Shown: piece after piece, positions 1-10,957 of the stretch
Position numbering within the stretch: position 1 is the first letter of the stretch
Layout: each line of letters begins with the position of its first letter
From: Isoperla grammatica
Lineage: Eukaryota; Arthropoda; Insecta; Plecoptera; Perlodidae
NCBI GenBank assembly: GCA_945910005.1
Contig: OX246746.1
Coordinates: 23,756,181-23,820,180, forward strand
DNA: 64,000 nt
Direction of reading: 5' to 3'
Position numbers and translations under genes: made by a program
The notes under the pieces: model-generated
What the model was told of the DNA's origin: nothing
The model's input: the letters and a program-made list of their open reading frames with translations, nothing else
The model's database searches: none

Positions 1-418
1 AACCTGTCTACAATGTTTGTTTTATCCGACACGTGTGTGAAAAATTATGTTTATTTTATTTATTATTCACAAAAGAACACACTAAACCCTACCATTATCT
101 CATTTAAGTAAGATGTTAGGTTGGCATGTTTTCCTCAATCATAATTGTTAATTTAAACAAAACAGTAATTGCTGCTTGTGGACGCTACTCAAGTGGTGAC
201 TGGTTAGCGTTGGGGGATGGAAGCAACACGATTAAAGCTGCTGTGTGGGTGTTGAGTTTGAAGGCTGTTCCATGAAGCTTGTTTCAATGCCCACATAAAG
301 GAACTATGCCTAGCAATTGATATGAGGAAATTAAAAGATTGGCAGGAAATAGTATAGAATAGAGAGTTGTTTCACCAATCAACTGGTTTATATACACAAG
401 TACTTGGCTTTCCACGGT
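1..418. other. Unannotated AT-rich sequence
   Basis: No open frame, RNA gene or clear repeat is recognisable here. It forms the left flank of the 41-bp tandem array. Confidence 0.6.
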
Positions 419-912
419 TCTTGTAGTCTCGACAGCAGCTGCATCTGGCTTACCTTGGTCCTTGTAGTCTCGACAGCAGCTGCATCTGGCTTACCTTGGT
501 TCTTGTAGTCTCGACAGCAGCTGCATCTGGCTTACTACGGTTCTTGTAGTCTCGACAGCAGCTGCATCTGGCTTACTACGGTTCTTGTAGCCTCAACAGC
601 AGCTGCATCTGGCTTACCACGGTTCTTGTAGTCTCAACAGCAGCTGCATCTGGCTTACCTTGGTTCTTGTAGTCTCAACAGCAGCTGCATCTGGCTTACC
701 ACGGTCTTGTAGTCTCGACAGCAGCTGCATCTGGCTTACTACGGTTCTTGTAGCCTCAACAGCAGCTGCATCTGGCTTACCTTGGTTCTTGTAGTCTCAA
801 CAGCAGCTGCATCTGGCTTACCACGGTCTTGTAGTCTCGACAGCAGCTGCATCTGGCTTACTACGGTTCTTGTAGTCTCAACAGCAGCTGCATCTGGCTT
901 ACCACGGTTCTT
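419..912. repeat. 41-bp minisatellite array
   Basis: About 12 tandem copies of a 41-bp unit (some 40 bp) with the conserved core ACAGCAGCTGCATCTGGCTT, preceded by TTCTTGTAGTCTC. The distance between successive TTGTAGTCT motifs at 421 and 462 gives the period directly. Copies differ at a few positions (CTCGACAG or CTCAACAG; CTTACCTTGG, CTTACTACGG or CTTACCACGG), and the variants recur in blocks. This suggests duplication of several units at a time. Because 41 is not a multiple of three, no frame runs through the array, so I treat it as noncoding. Confidence 0.95.
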
Positions 913-1706
913 ATTTATAATAATATAATTATAATTATAATCATTCTGATCAGGTTATTTTTTATGGTATTCAATAGTTTAGAAGGGATATAGGCCTACC
1001 AAAACAATTCAATGTATCGACAAAACTCAATGTTTTAAATTTAATATACTCAATAAAATCCATCTGCTGTAACTAAAATACACGTTCAACGTTGTTTTGC
1101 TTCTAACTATTTCAATAGTAGAACCACGAACAGCGATATCAATAAAAATACGAATATCATAAATCTAATCCACTACTTTTTCTGCTCTTATGTTTGGGTT
1201 ATTAGTCGTAACGTAATTAATTAATTAATTATTGAAAACTAATTATCTAATAGTGAGGGGGAATACTCGTAACGTAAATACTGCTAATTACTGTACATTT
1301 AATGTAACTTCCTATATCCATTAACGACTAAACGTTAACCAGCTTCACATTCCAGATTGATGTAAGCTATATTAATATTGAACAAGCGAGTAATGTGAGG
1401 AGTCGGCTATCCACATGTTTTGGTGTATCTCACAGGGCGGGGTTATAATTCTACGTAAGGGACGGATTTTCTGAGCTCGACTTTCAAATTAATCACCCTT
1501 ATTATCACCATATCATTAATCCAACGCAGCCGAGTCCCCTAGGTGAGACCGTTGAAGCAACTAGCAACAATGTAAAACAATAACACTATAGACACCGTGG
1601 AACTAATAAGGCGTGGACTGGCTTCAAAAGGCCCGGGATGCGGACTTTAAGGTGGCCTACCTTGAAGACCAGTGGCCACCTCAGGCCCAGCCCTCAGCGG
1701 CTACCG
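913..1706. other. Unannotated AT-rich sequence
   Basis: Low-complexity AT-rich DNA with no supported gene. From about 1615 it becomes GC-rich as it enters the 24-bp repeat. Confidence 0.5.
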
Positions 1707-1785
1707 GAGACATGGCCCACGTGGCCTCCGGAGACATAAACCACGTGGCCTCATGAGACATAGTCCACGTGGCCTCCGGGGACAT
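1707..1785. repeat. 24-bp GC-rich tandem repeat, about 3.3 copies
   Basis: Three head-to-tail units follow the pattern GAGACATNNNCCACGTGGCC, each with a 4-base tail. They start at 1707, 1731 and 1755, and a partial fourth follows. Each unit holds CCACGTGG, a palindromic E-box (CACGTG), so this short stretch has three evenly spaced E-boxes. No function can be assigned from sequence alone. Confidence 0.85.
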
Positions 1786-4119
1786 TCTTGCGGAGAGATT
1801 CTTTTGTCATGTTAAGTTTTGTAGATAGTGTTTTACACATATCTGCATGTTTACATTAAATATCTATGTCAACAGAAGAATTATGTGTTAAGATGCTTGG
1901 AAGGTGGGAGTATGTGGAGATATTAAATCAGTACTGGTTAGGTACTGTTAATTGAAAACAGTATTTATTGTATATTATATATATTTACATGTGATATGAA
2001 CACCTTCTAAAAAAGTGACATACATACGAGACAACAACGATGAACTTTGTTGTAGTTTGTTACTGAGTACTATGTATGACAAGTATGACAAGTAAAATAA
2101 CCCTTAATTTCTCATAGGATTGTTTTCATTTCTTAGTGATTAGTTACTAACCAAAAAAACAAAATGCACAATTTTGACATTACATTTCCTTTAGGGGAAT
2201 TCACGACACAAGACAAACTTGAGAGCTACAGTTCAATCAGCCTTGAGAACCACAGTAGATAAATGAAGTCGGGCCCTATTGTACCCGCTAAAAGCGGCCA
2301 TAAAAAGAAGGTTTACAGAAATCTCGAAAACATTCGTCTACGGAAGTCGAAGTGCGGTTAACTGAAATGTTACAATGGTGACGGTGAATTTTTTCTAGAT
2401 GCCGTTTTAGTGGGGTGGAAAGAGCATGGGCCGAGAGAGAACAACACATCGAGGCTCCATTCATCTGCTATGTTTCTCAACGCTGAGTCCACAGTAGGAT
2501 TGCTGGAGACCAACGCGCGTAACCTCCCGTCTAGTGTGCGCCAACACCTCTATCAATACATCATGCAATAGGGAATGTGCATGAATTTTCTACAGCTCTG
2601 AAAGTACGTGGAATATATTGTTATTCTTCTGAAGACATCAGAAACCTAATTTAAAAGTTTTAAAATTAACTCATTATACTTCTATAAATGTTCAAAGATT
2701 TTGATTATCTGTTTCCCGCACTATTATTTTTAAACGGTATGTGACGTCACAATCCTTGTAAATCACTGCTTATATGAATGACTTTGCATATAACCTCCTT
2801 GGACTTTGCCACCGCTTTCTAGACGAAACAATCAAATTTTCAAGGTCATCAAGCTAACCTTGTCAAAATTTGTACTCAAGCCGTTTTCAAGTCTGCTTTA
2901 TATGAATAACAACACCCATTATTTACTGATATTCTATAAAAATAGGTTTGGTATTATTGTTTTTATAGAAATTGGGCTTCAAAATTAATTATTATGCGTA
3001 CTAGGCATAATTCGATTTTATATGATTTTAGATATGATAATTTCCAGATAAGCGTTATTTTATTTATCAGTTTATGATTGGTTGATTGCTGATACAGGGA
3101 AAGTGACGTATGCCCCGTTTTTCCCGCCATAAATATGTGTGAAACTTTCAGCTCGTTTTTATAAATGAAACTTTATTCTATGTCATCAAAATAAAATATT
3201 TTTGTATTCAGGAAGTTAATCCTAATGTAGTAAAATGCTAAAAAAAGATGACGCATATTCCCTATTGACGTCGCTCATATTCTCAAGTCGCACCATTCAT
3301 AATCGTTTACAACATATACTGGCGACGCCGTAAGAATCAAGGTGTCCCCTAACATTCTGAGAAGAGACGATCGCGCCACACGGTCTAATTCAACGGTATT
3401 TAACTCGAGATTGCCCGATAGCTGCATTGTTATTGTGTGCACTGTATTGACTGCACCAACCGTGAATTAAATGCAACCCCACCACGTCTGACAACATGTG
3501 GACGATAATATCCCTTCAATACCTGAGGCAGGAGAACGGGATGCAACTAGATTTAGGTTGGTAGTTGTCACACGCGTCACTTCACTATTACATAATCCGT
3601 GACGACAACACCTTTCAAGTTAACGCGTCTGGACTATATTTGTCTACTTAGCTCATGTCTTACGAGGAACACCTCGTGTTGCTCTTCCCACATCACCGTG
3701 CGTCAGTTCCCATGCGACAATAAAACACAGTTGTGCAAGGATTGTTAGAGAAGTGCAACGTTAACTACTCATTGTAAGGTACTTGTTTTTAATCGCAACG
3801 TTTGCGGGTTTTTCGCTCGGTGTATGGAATATGTTGCTTGGGAATCATTCCCAGGGCAATGGCATTGTCAGACGGTAGACGGGGGTCTAGACTCAAGACA
3901 ATATCATGATGACATCACATTAAACCTTTGTTTTAGATTGTCTAAAATATGTGTTATAATATACAGTGTAACGGTGTGAGATTGAAATATTCGCCGAAGG
4001 AAACGTCAGAATATTGTTTTACCTGTTGGAACAGGAAAGTTTATAGGATTAGAGGTTCGTACTTTTATCTGCGTACGACGTGAGACGTACGAGTGTGTGA
4101 ATGTTAACGGTTTAGCCGC
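1786..4119. other. Unannotated AT-rich sequence
   Basis: No coding exon could be supported. A perfect CRE (TGACGTCA) lies near 2742. The one short open frame here (2806-2988) is AT-rich and has no protein-like features. Confidence 0.5.
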
Positions 4120-4166
4120 GGTAGGCGGTTCCCATACGAACACCGAAGTTAAGCAACATCGGGCTA
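4120..4166 (+). pseudogene. 5S rRNA relic (decayed copy or head of a 5S-derived SINE)
   Basis: ACCGAAGTTAAGCAACATCG at 4142-4161, followed by GGC, matches the highly conserved middle of eukaryotic 5S rRNA, which includes the internal promoter A block. The preceding GGTTCCCATACGAAC resembles the 5S segment just before it, with several substitutions. Beyond 4166 the similarity fades quickly, so the 3' half is missing or badly decayed. This is not a functional 5S gene. It could be a single retroposed 5S copy or the head of a SINE3-type element. I saw no second copy in the window to decide. Confidence 0.65.
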
Positions 4167-4568
4167 TGTCAGGAGGATCCCCTATTACTGTTAATCTACC
4201 GATAAAAAATCATTTAGTCGCAATACTGTATGGAACATAATAACACCACTTTAATAAAAATGAAGTATCACAAGTTTTTAATGTTGGCAATAACTTGTTT
4301 TTCGTAACGCGAGTGTTGGCCTAAGCTAACCGCTAAACATATTTGTTTTAAAGTCATTTAATGACAACAATGTTTCAATTTCACATCTCATTATGTTGAT
4401 AAAAACCAAGGCTACTTGTCTATAAATATTGATTGGTTTATTAATTTTTATTAACGCATTTTCTTAATATAATTTACAATACCTACCGTTAAGTATTCTC
4501 CGTGAAAACGAGTTTTATAATTCAGTACTAATAGCCATTAAATAAATAAATACAATTTAAGACTTCTT

Positions 4569-5034
4569 GGAGGCCGTTCATAAATGATGTCACACTATTT
4601 GGGGGGGGGGGGGGGGGGGAGGGGTCAGTCTTTCTGTGACATCTATGATGCACTGCATATAATGGCATTTTTTAGTTCAGATTCTTTTTCAGTATTTTAT
4701 ATTTTTCAAATAATCCCGCATTTCCAAAACTGGTTTTTAGCCACTAGAATGCGCCACCTGCTGAGTTTCGCCATGGACGGATGACCAGTAACCAGGAGCT
4801 GTGCAAACGTAAAAAATAAAGAAAATACACATATTTGATCTCGATGTGACTTTCTCCCAGTTTTTTTTATGTTGGTATGTCGGGGGGGGGGGGGGCAGTA
4901 AATTTTGTGTGTGACATCATTAAAGGTGGGGGGGGGGGGGTTGTCACACTTGTTGTGACTAACTTTGACAAGGGGGGAGGGAGGGGGGGTCTAATTTGGT
5001 CAAAAATTGTGTGACATCATTTATGGACGGCCCC
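4569..5034. mobile_element. MITE with about 25-bp terminal inverted repeats and internal poly-G
   Basis: The left end reads GGCCGTTCATAAATGATGTC. The right end, read on the minus strand, is GGCCGTCCATAAATGATGTC, followed on both sides by ACAC. That is one difference across the compared arm. The interior has three long poly-G runs (4601-4619, 4881-4894, about 4927-4940) and further GTGTGACATCA motifs in both orientations. A terminus of the type GGCCGTYCATAAAT recurs in many animal genomes, but I cannot assign the superfamily with confidence. There is no transposase frame; the small frame across the left end is incidental. Confidence 0.8.
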
Positions 5035-7067
5035 TATTAAAATCTTTCTTTGCTGTTTATGTCACGACTATCTGAAATGCTTCACAACACTTGTGAAGGT
5101 ATTGTTTTCATTCTGTGGCAAACGGAAAACGCAATCGTTTTTGTCAGTGAAAGACATCCCACGATCGTGCTTTAGGGTGTAGGTTTAGTTATTTTAATGT
5201 AACAAGTCAGTGTTCCACATTCTACACTTGAGCATAAAACCTAGATGACGCCACATCATGGCAGCCAGTAGAAAGTAGATAGAATCACATCACGTGGTGA
5301 CTAATCTGCTTAAGTCTCTGGGCCGTACTCAATGCTAATCAAACGAAAACATTCGCTACGATTATTTCTGAAAGAACAACATGTTTTAACATACCAGCTG
5401 ACGGTCAGCGCAGTAGCCGTTATTGAGACCGAGCTCATCTCACTATGTAGATTCAGCCAATGAAAACATCACGTTTAACTGATATCGTTATTTGACTTCT
5501 ACGCTAAAAAGAAGTTCACACTTCCCTTGGGACACAATCATGTTTTCCGCATACTGCAGAGTGTAGGTTCGTTACTTCATCATCATGTTAACGGGGTCAT
5601 ATTGACAATGTTGATAGTCTTATGAGCACTTATAGTTAAACTTGTTTTAAGATTTACATCGTGTTATATTATATGCAAGAAAACTGGGTTCACAAAGTAA
5701 CGCCCATTGTTAACCTGAGTCGCCCTGGGCCAGCACCAATCAGTAACTTTTTATTGTATATTGTCCTGAAATGAATTATACCTGAATTCAAACTTGTTTG
5801 TTCATTCACAAATATTGGCAGCACTATGCACTATATGTGGCCATCTTCATAAAATGCCCACTGACACATTCTCAAATGAATATGTAAACATATTACTGGA
5901 AACAAGATAAGTACTAACGCACGAAACTTATTTATAACTAACTCAAAACATGAAAAGGGTTTTATTTCATTTTATGTACGTGTACTCATCTTTTTACTGA
6001 TGATATAAAAACGTACTAAATGTATCCATAACTTTTTCTAGCCTCACAAAAAATACATAAGATATTAGTTGTATGGTCAATATATTTAAGGTAGAGTCTT
6101 AATCTTTCACTTTTAATATCACAATGGCATAAAGTAATAATGCTTTTACTGGCATGAGTGAGCTTCACTCATATAATCACTTATATTCCTTGACGTTTAA
6201 ACATATACCGAAAACATAAAACATAATAATATACTACCTTGTATAATATTATACTATACTTTATAAGAGAAAAATAGTAAATGTAAAACAAAAGCCTTTT
6301 ATTAGCAACATAAATATGCAAGTATTGATGTACTCTCATTATATCACATGGTTATAAAATGTGTACTTGTGTTGTTTGTTTTACTGCCGACATCACATAG
6401 ACATAAACCCTCTGAGCGGCAAATAATTGTCTTGTCATTTAAAAGGTTTCTTTCTTTTTGTTAGATGCAATGTAGCCTCTTACATGACAATGAGTTGACT
6501 TGACAATGACACATAGAGCTAAAGAATCTGCGAGACTTCGTTGATACAGCCATCCATTGGCATTGTCTACGTCACCAGCCAACTTAATTGGTTGGCTAGT
6601 TCCTAATTACTTAGCTTCTCTTTTAATGGCCACTTTCACGATTAATGGTGCCAAATATAATGTTCGCAATGGAGTTTTCGAGTTAAATAATCATTTGTGT
6701 TACAATAATTGCATTTTTCCCATTTTGTAAAGTGGATCTCATCCAGTTAACAATTTATTTGTCTAGGTTTCAACAACTCAGACAATGAAATTGATGAATG
6801 GATGGATAATTTGATTGCACGCGTGCAAAACATCAATACATGTTTTTCGTTTTATTTCTCTTGGTTAAAATGATTAGTGACTGGCAATTAAAAGTGCATG
6901 AATGAAGGATATCAATTAGTATCTATTTTCTATGATTGCACTGCTATTTCACGGTTCAGTTGCCTAAGTATTTGGAGAAGTTGACACAGTATAATAGGGT
7001 CCAACGAAGATTGTTTTTTTACGTAGAAACATATCTTTTATTTTCGAAAGTCCTAAGGTATTTTTTT
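5035..7067. other. Unannotated AT-rich sequence
   Basis: No supported gene, RNA or tandem repeat. The stretch is strongly AT-rich throughout. Confidence 0.5.
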
Positions 7068-7443
7068 TGTTAACAGGGAAGAATACCTTTACGCCAAAAA
7101 CCGCACAAACTTTTCGTTTTTAAATTATATCTCAAGAATGGACTACGAAATCGAAAATCTTAATCAACAGCGCACTATGGTTTGGTAAGCAATACATACT
7201 AAATGCTCTAGATTGAGTCACAGTATAAGCAATATGATTATTATTTATAATTAATTGTAAAACTAATTATCGATTTAATAATCAAAATAAATACGCAAAT
7301 GGGTATAATATTTCATTCAGTCTGTAGGGCTTATCAAAACACAGTGCGCTGTTGACTCAGATTATTTTGTGTTGCAATCTTGAGATATAATTAAAAAATG
7401 AAAATTTTCTGTGTACGTAAAGGTACCCTTCGCTCTTAAACCA
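7068..7443. mobile_element. Fold-back element with long imperfect inverted arms
   Basis: The two halves are imperfect inverted copies of each other over roughly 130 bases. The left arm carries AATTATATCTCAAGAATG near 7123 and CAACAGCGCACTATGGTTTG near 7166. The right arm carries the complements, CAATCTTGAGATATAATT near 7377 and ACACAGTGCGCTGTTG near 7340. The outer parts also match (ACCTTTACG on the left; CGTAAAGGTACC on the right). There is no transposase frame. It is probably a non-autonomous snap-back DNA transposon. The element at 25195-25480 shares the motif ATATCTCAAGAA and may be related. Confidence 0.75.
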
Positions 7444-7735
7444 TAAAGCTATTTTATTCTAAAACGGTGTAAAGTCATTTGTCAGTAAACAACTGTTACG
7501 TGAATGAATTTGTTATTAGTGACCTATGAAATTTTTCAAGAATCAATGGTTAATATTGTTGTTGATATATTCAGAGTTTTATATCGATAGTTTATTATAT
7601 AATTTCTTATATTCCTTTATAACATGTTGATATTTTTGAACTTCGAAGAATAAATTAAGTTCTAAAGTATTTGTTATACATTTAACAAACAACATTTATT
7701 TCAAAATGTTCTTACAGGTGAAATAATCTACATAC

Positions 7736-7802
7736 ACATGTCACGCTATGAATTTTTATAAGATTGAATCATTCTTATAAAAATTCATAACGTATAACAT
7801 GT
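7736..7802. repeat. 67-nt near-perfect hairpin
   Basis: The arm ending TATGAATTTTTATAAG is mirrored by CTTATAAAAATTCATA, and outer ACATGT pairs with ACATGT at the far end. This gives about 28 paired bases with few mismatches and a loop under 10 nt. It could be a tiny MITE, a solo pair of transposon ends or, less likely, a small-RNA hairpin. Confidence 0.8.
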
Positions 7803-8111
7803 AGGGGCTGCCACTTAAGCTGGTGATCTAGGCTGGTGCCTACGTCACAGCAAACATTGGCCCCTCCACAATTATATGGGAATCTTTGGCCTGAACCTTA
7901 TGAACTAATATATGCCCTAAAACATAAAAGGAAAATATTTCTACCCTGAGCCACTAGAATCAAAACAATAAATTATAAGGCTTCCCTTTTGATTAAATAC
8001 TACGAGAATCTGTAGATATTTATATTTTCACATTTTACTTCTTAAATACTTGTTTGATGGTACAAGCACAGGAAATGAGTGACAAGGTACAAGAAACATC
8101 TCTAGAAATCT

Positions 8112-8362
8112 ATTGGGTTTCTTCTGTGAGTTTTTAAGAAATAATGTTTTAGTGAAGGGATTGTAAATGATAATTTCAAAAGTCTAAGATTTTTCTGGGT
8201 TTCTTCTGTGAGTTTTTAAGAAATAATGTTTTAGTGAAGGGATTATAAATGATAATTTCAAAAGTCTAAGATTTTTTTGGGTTTCTTCTGTGAGTTTTTA
8301 TGAAAGAATGTTTTAGTGAAGGGATTGTAAATGATAATTTCAAAAATCTAAGATTTTTCTGG
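8112..8362. repeat. 82-bp tandem repeat, three copies
   Basis: GGGTTTCTTCTGTGAG recurs at 8115, 8197 and 8279, giving an 82-bp period. The unit continues through AATGTTTTAGTGAAGGGATT to TCTAAGATTTTT. The copies differ at only a few sites, so the duplication is fairly recent. No coding frame is conserved. Confidence 0.95.
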
Positions 8363-8437
8363 GATTCAACTCTTGCATGTGAGTGCTCAGAGCAAATACA
8401 TGTTCTATCCTAGCCTACTTGATTTACCTATGTCGCA

Positions 8438-8666
8438 TGTATATAAGCCGTGTCTACGTCTCAACATATGAGTCAACGCGTACAAGATTATTCGCGTAAG
8501 ATGACTGGCTTCGACTCACCGAATTGTCGTGTTGCATAATACTATGCAAACACAATAGTACCGATCTGATTCACTCCCCCGTCGTTAAACGCGATAACGA
8601 CATGACACGCACGGTTCACGTTCACTTGGTTCCCTGGTGACGTCACTGTTCTTATGATGACGTCAG
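8438..8666. promoter_or_regulatory. TATA-like site and paired CRE sites (possible promoter or enhancer)
   Basis: GTATATAAGCCG at about 8439 is a good TATA-type box. Two perfect palindromic CREs (TGACGTCA) lie at 8638-8645 and 8658-8665, exactly 20 bases apart, so they face the same side of the helix (about two turns). The stretch between is CpG-richer than its surroundings. I see no convincing first exon on either strand, so the role is unknown. Confidence 0.35.
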
Positions 8667-9105
8667 ATCTGATGAAATATAACAGATAAAGACAAAGTGA
8701 TGTCCGTACTTTTCTGTTTAGATTGACATACGCAAAACTAGTGTTAGTTTAGTTTGGTTTTGGTTTAGTTTAGTTTAATTGAAGTGTTAGCGTAGTATTT
8801 AGTGTTTAGGAGGCTCTTCGCGGCACAAGATTTCTTAGGATTTTAAGAGTTTTAGCATAATGTTTGCTAGCACACACAACGCCGTTTCTTGTCAAAACTT
8901 TTTTTTTGTGATGACAAGAATAGACTGTTGAAACAACTTGCATTACTTAGCTATAATAACTCTTCTGATAAGTTCGACACATAACGTAAAAGAAACTTTT
9001 CATTACATTAACCGTATAAAGTTTAGTGATAATAGCTTGTCTTTGATTTAAACAAATTTTGGTTGGCTACCTCAAAATAAATATTAAAGTTTCTTTTATA
9101 TTGGC

Positions 9106-9327
9106 ATGTACAGTTATAAGCACAGAACATTTTATAAGGAAGTAACTCATGATACAAATACTGGAAACAAGGTTCGTCAGAAGTTGGTTATCCCACTCGT
9201 TACAAAAACACTTTTACAGAAACACACAATTTTGAATTTAGCATCCTACGGGAACTTGTCCCTAACAGTACATTTTCCTGATGCAAATTTGTGTTTAAAA
9301 AAAAATTTGATTAAAGGATTCCATTAA
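9106..9327 (+). pseudogene. Possible Ty3/gypsy-like integrase zinc-finger relic
   Basis: A 73-residue frame contains KLVIPLVTKTLLQKH followed 8 residues later by YGNLSLT. In Ty3/gypsy-type integrases the N-terminal zinc-binding region typically reads LVIP, then a Leu-rich helix ending in His, then GHLG and a conserved Thr. The spacing and several positions fit, but the second His is replaced (Tyr at the GH position) and the CxxC pair is not present. Upstream and downstream sequence in the same frame is short and uninformative. If correct, this is a small, dead retroelement fragment. The match is judged by eye and may be chance. Confidence 0.3.
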
Positions 9328-9390
9328 TTATGACCATAATAATAATCTAAGTAATATTATAATTATTTTAACATAATTATTTACACCTAC

Positions 9391-9550
9391 TTCACAAGAT
9401 GGGTGAATTGAGCCGTAAGTAGGGAATCGCATGCCACACCACTGTAAATTATCTCCCTCAGAGGCCACAGCGGACGTCATTAGAATAGTAGTCATGACGA
9501 CGGAAAGGAGCGACATTGTGTGATTTATGATTACAACGCAAAGTGAATCG
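9391..9550 (-). CDS. Candidate first coding exon of a small secreted peptide
   Basis: On the minus strand an ATG at 9516 opens a 42-codon frame before a GT splice donor at 9390-9389 (GAA then GTAGGT). The first 18 or so residues, MSLLSVVMTTILMTSAVA, have the hydrophobic core and small residues of a signal peptide, with likely cleavage after AVA or ASE. The next part, LQWCGMRFPTYGSIHPSC, is mature-peptide-like with two cysteines 14 residues apart. Upstream, a pyrimidine-rich tract ends in AACAG at 9551, a good acceptor, leaving a 34-nt 5' UTR with CACACA before the ATG. The CG followed by a second Cys recalls insulin-family B chains, but the usual spacing is 12, so I do not claim that family. 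No downstream exon was found. The plus strand has GTAAGT at the same site, so the acceptor could be coincidental. Alternatives are a neuropeptide precursor, an antimicrobial-type peptide or a chance frame. Confidence 0.4.
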
Positions 9551-10957
9551 CTGTTGGTAAGTGAGAGTAAGCAGAATGCAGATGAACTTAATTAAAGAAA
9601 CAGTCACAAGATAATATTGGATGTGACTGAAAATAAGATGAAAGAAATGTTTTGTAATATTGCTCTTTGCCCTGCTCTAGGGTGCACATCCATGTAATCA
9701 ATGAGTGAATTAATTAATGAATTAATGATGAAAGACCAATCAATGAATATTGCTTGTCAATAAGAGCCCGGTACATTCTTCTGCAAACATGTAAATATAT
9801 TTTGTAACCGTAGTGTCGTCTATAAAAACCACAACCTGATATTGTTAAATAATCGTCCAATTGGATTGATTTCGGTTGTATTAATTTATGAGTGACCGGG
9901 AATACGTTCGTATTATTTGCCTACAATATTTTTCTTAACCCAAATCAATTATTTAATTGGGAAAACAACATCTTTCTTGAGAATCATACTTAAACAGAAC
10001 CTGTACATAGCCCAGAAGTATTAAGTCCAGTAGTAAGTCCATGTATTCGAATTTGTGTATACATAAGATTGTATGACAGTCACTTTATGCTTTATTATAA
10101 TGTATTTGATTTAGTTTCATGTTAAGCATGTTTATTTTGAGAATTTATTCCTACTCAAAAACCTTCAAGCTTTGCGTTGGATAAATGAGCTTTACTTTGT
10201 TACATTGATTGGACATCGCTTTGATAAAAAATGGTAATAATCTACTGTTATAACTAGCATTTAGCATTCAATAAAGTAAACGTATATAAAGTAAATTTTT
10301 AAAAATTATTCTGAATTATAATTATTTTCACTTCCATAATCCTTTGAATGCGTCTTGTTCTTAACGCTGCATAACCCAAATAATTAATAAGTAATGGCTG
10401 GCGTAGAGCCTTTGATGCGGCCTGAAGAACAGGAAATTAATCTCTTTCACCAGTCTCAAGATGCACAGGCGTCCTTCAATCTTTAAGTTGCAGGTGACTC
10501 TTAGCCCCAGAAGCACCAGACAAGGATGAACTATGTATCCGTATTTAATTTAATGTTTCACTTGGAACACAAAGGAAAGTTCACAGAAAAATTGGGTAAA
10601 CTTTCGAAAATTAGTTTAAAACAACAGCGAGCGAGACTCGTGCGAGTAAATACCACAAAATAAACTGAGCAACCCCTTCCAACCCTTCCTTGAGCGCGAC
10701 TATGACATGCTGAGGCAAGGAGAGCTTAATCCCCTGGGGATGAGAAGAAAGAGATCGCATCCACCTTAAAAACCAGAGGATGTTAGAAGCTCAGCTTCCA
10801 CTCACCGCTCGTCTTTTACATGACCGTGTTTTAATATAAATTAACTTGTTTTTGGAAATATTTAGTTGTGAAACAATCACTCAGTTGCAAATGTAGGGCG
10901 TTATAACGGGTGATGTATTTTCCATGTCCCATCAAAATCTTGAGAAGTAAACCATAC
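9551..10957. other. Unannotated sequence
   Basis: No supported gene. Mostly AT-rich, with a less AT-rich patch at about 10600-10820 lacking recognisable coding structure. Confidence 0.45.

Noticed and set aside
4081..4190. Bacterial-type 5S rRNA from a symbiont insertion
   Set aside because: The CCATACGAACACC part is ambiguous, but the core GAAGTTAAGCAACATCGGGC fits eukaryotic 5S, and no other bacterial sequence is nearby.
9391..9516. Assigning the peptide to the insulin or relaxin family
   Set aside because: Only CG and one later Cys agree; Cys spacing is wrong and no A chain was found.
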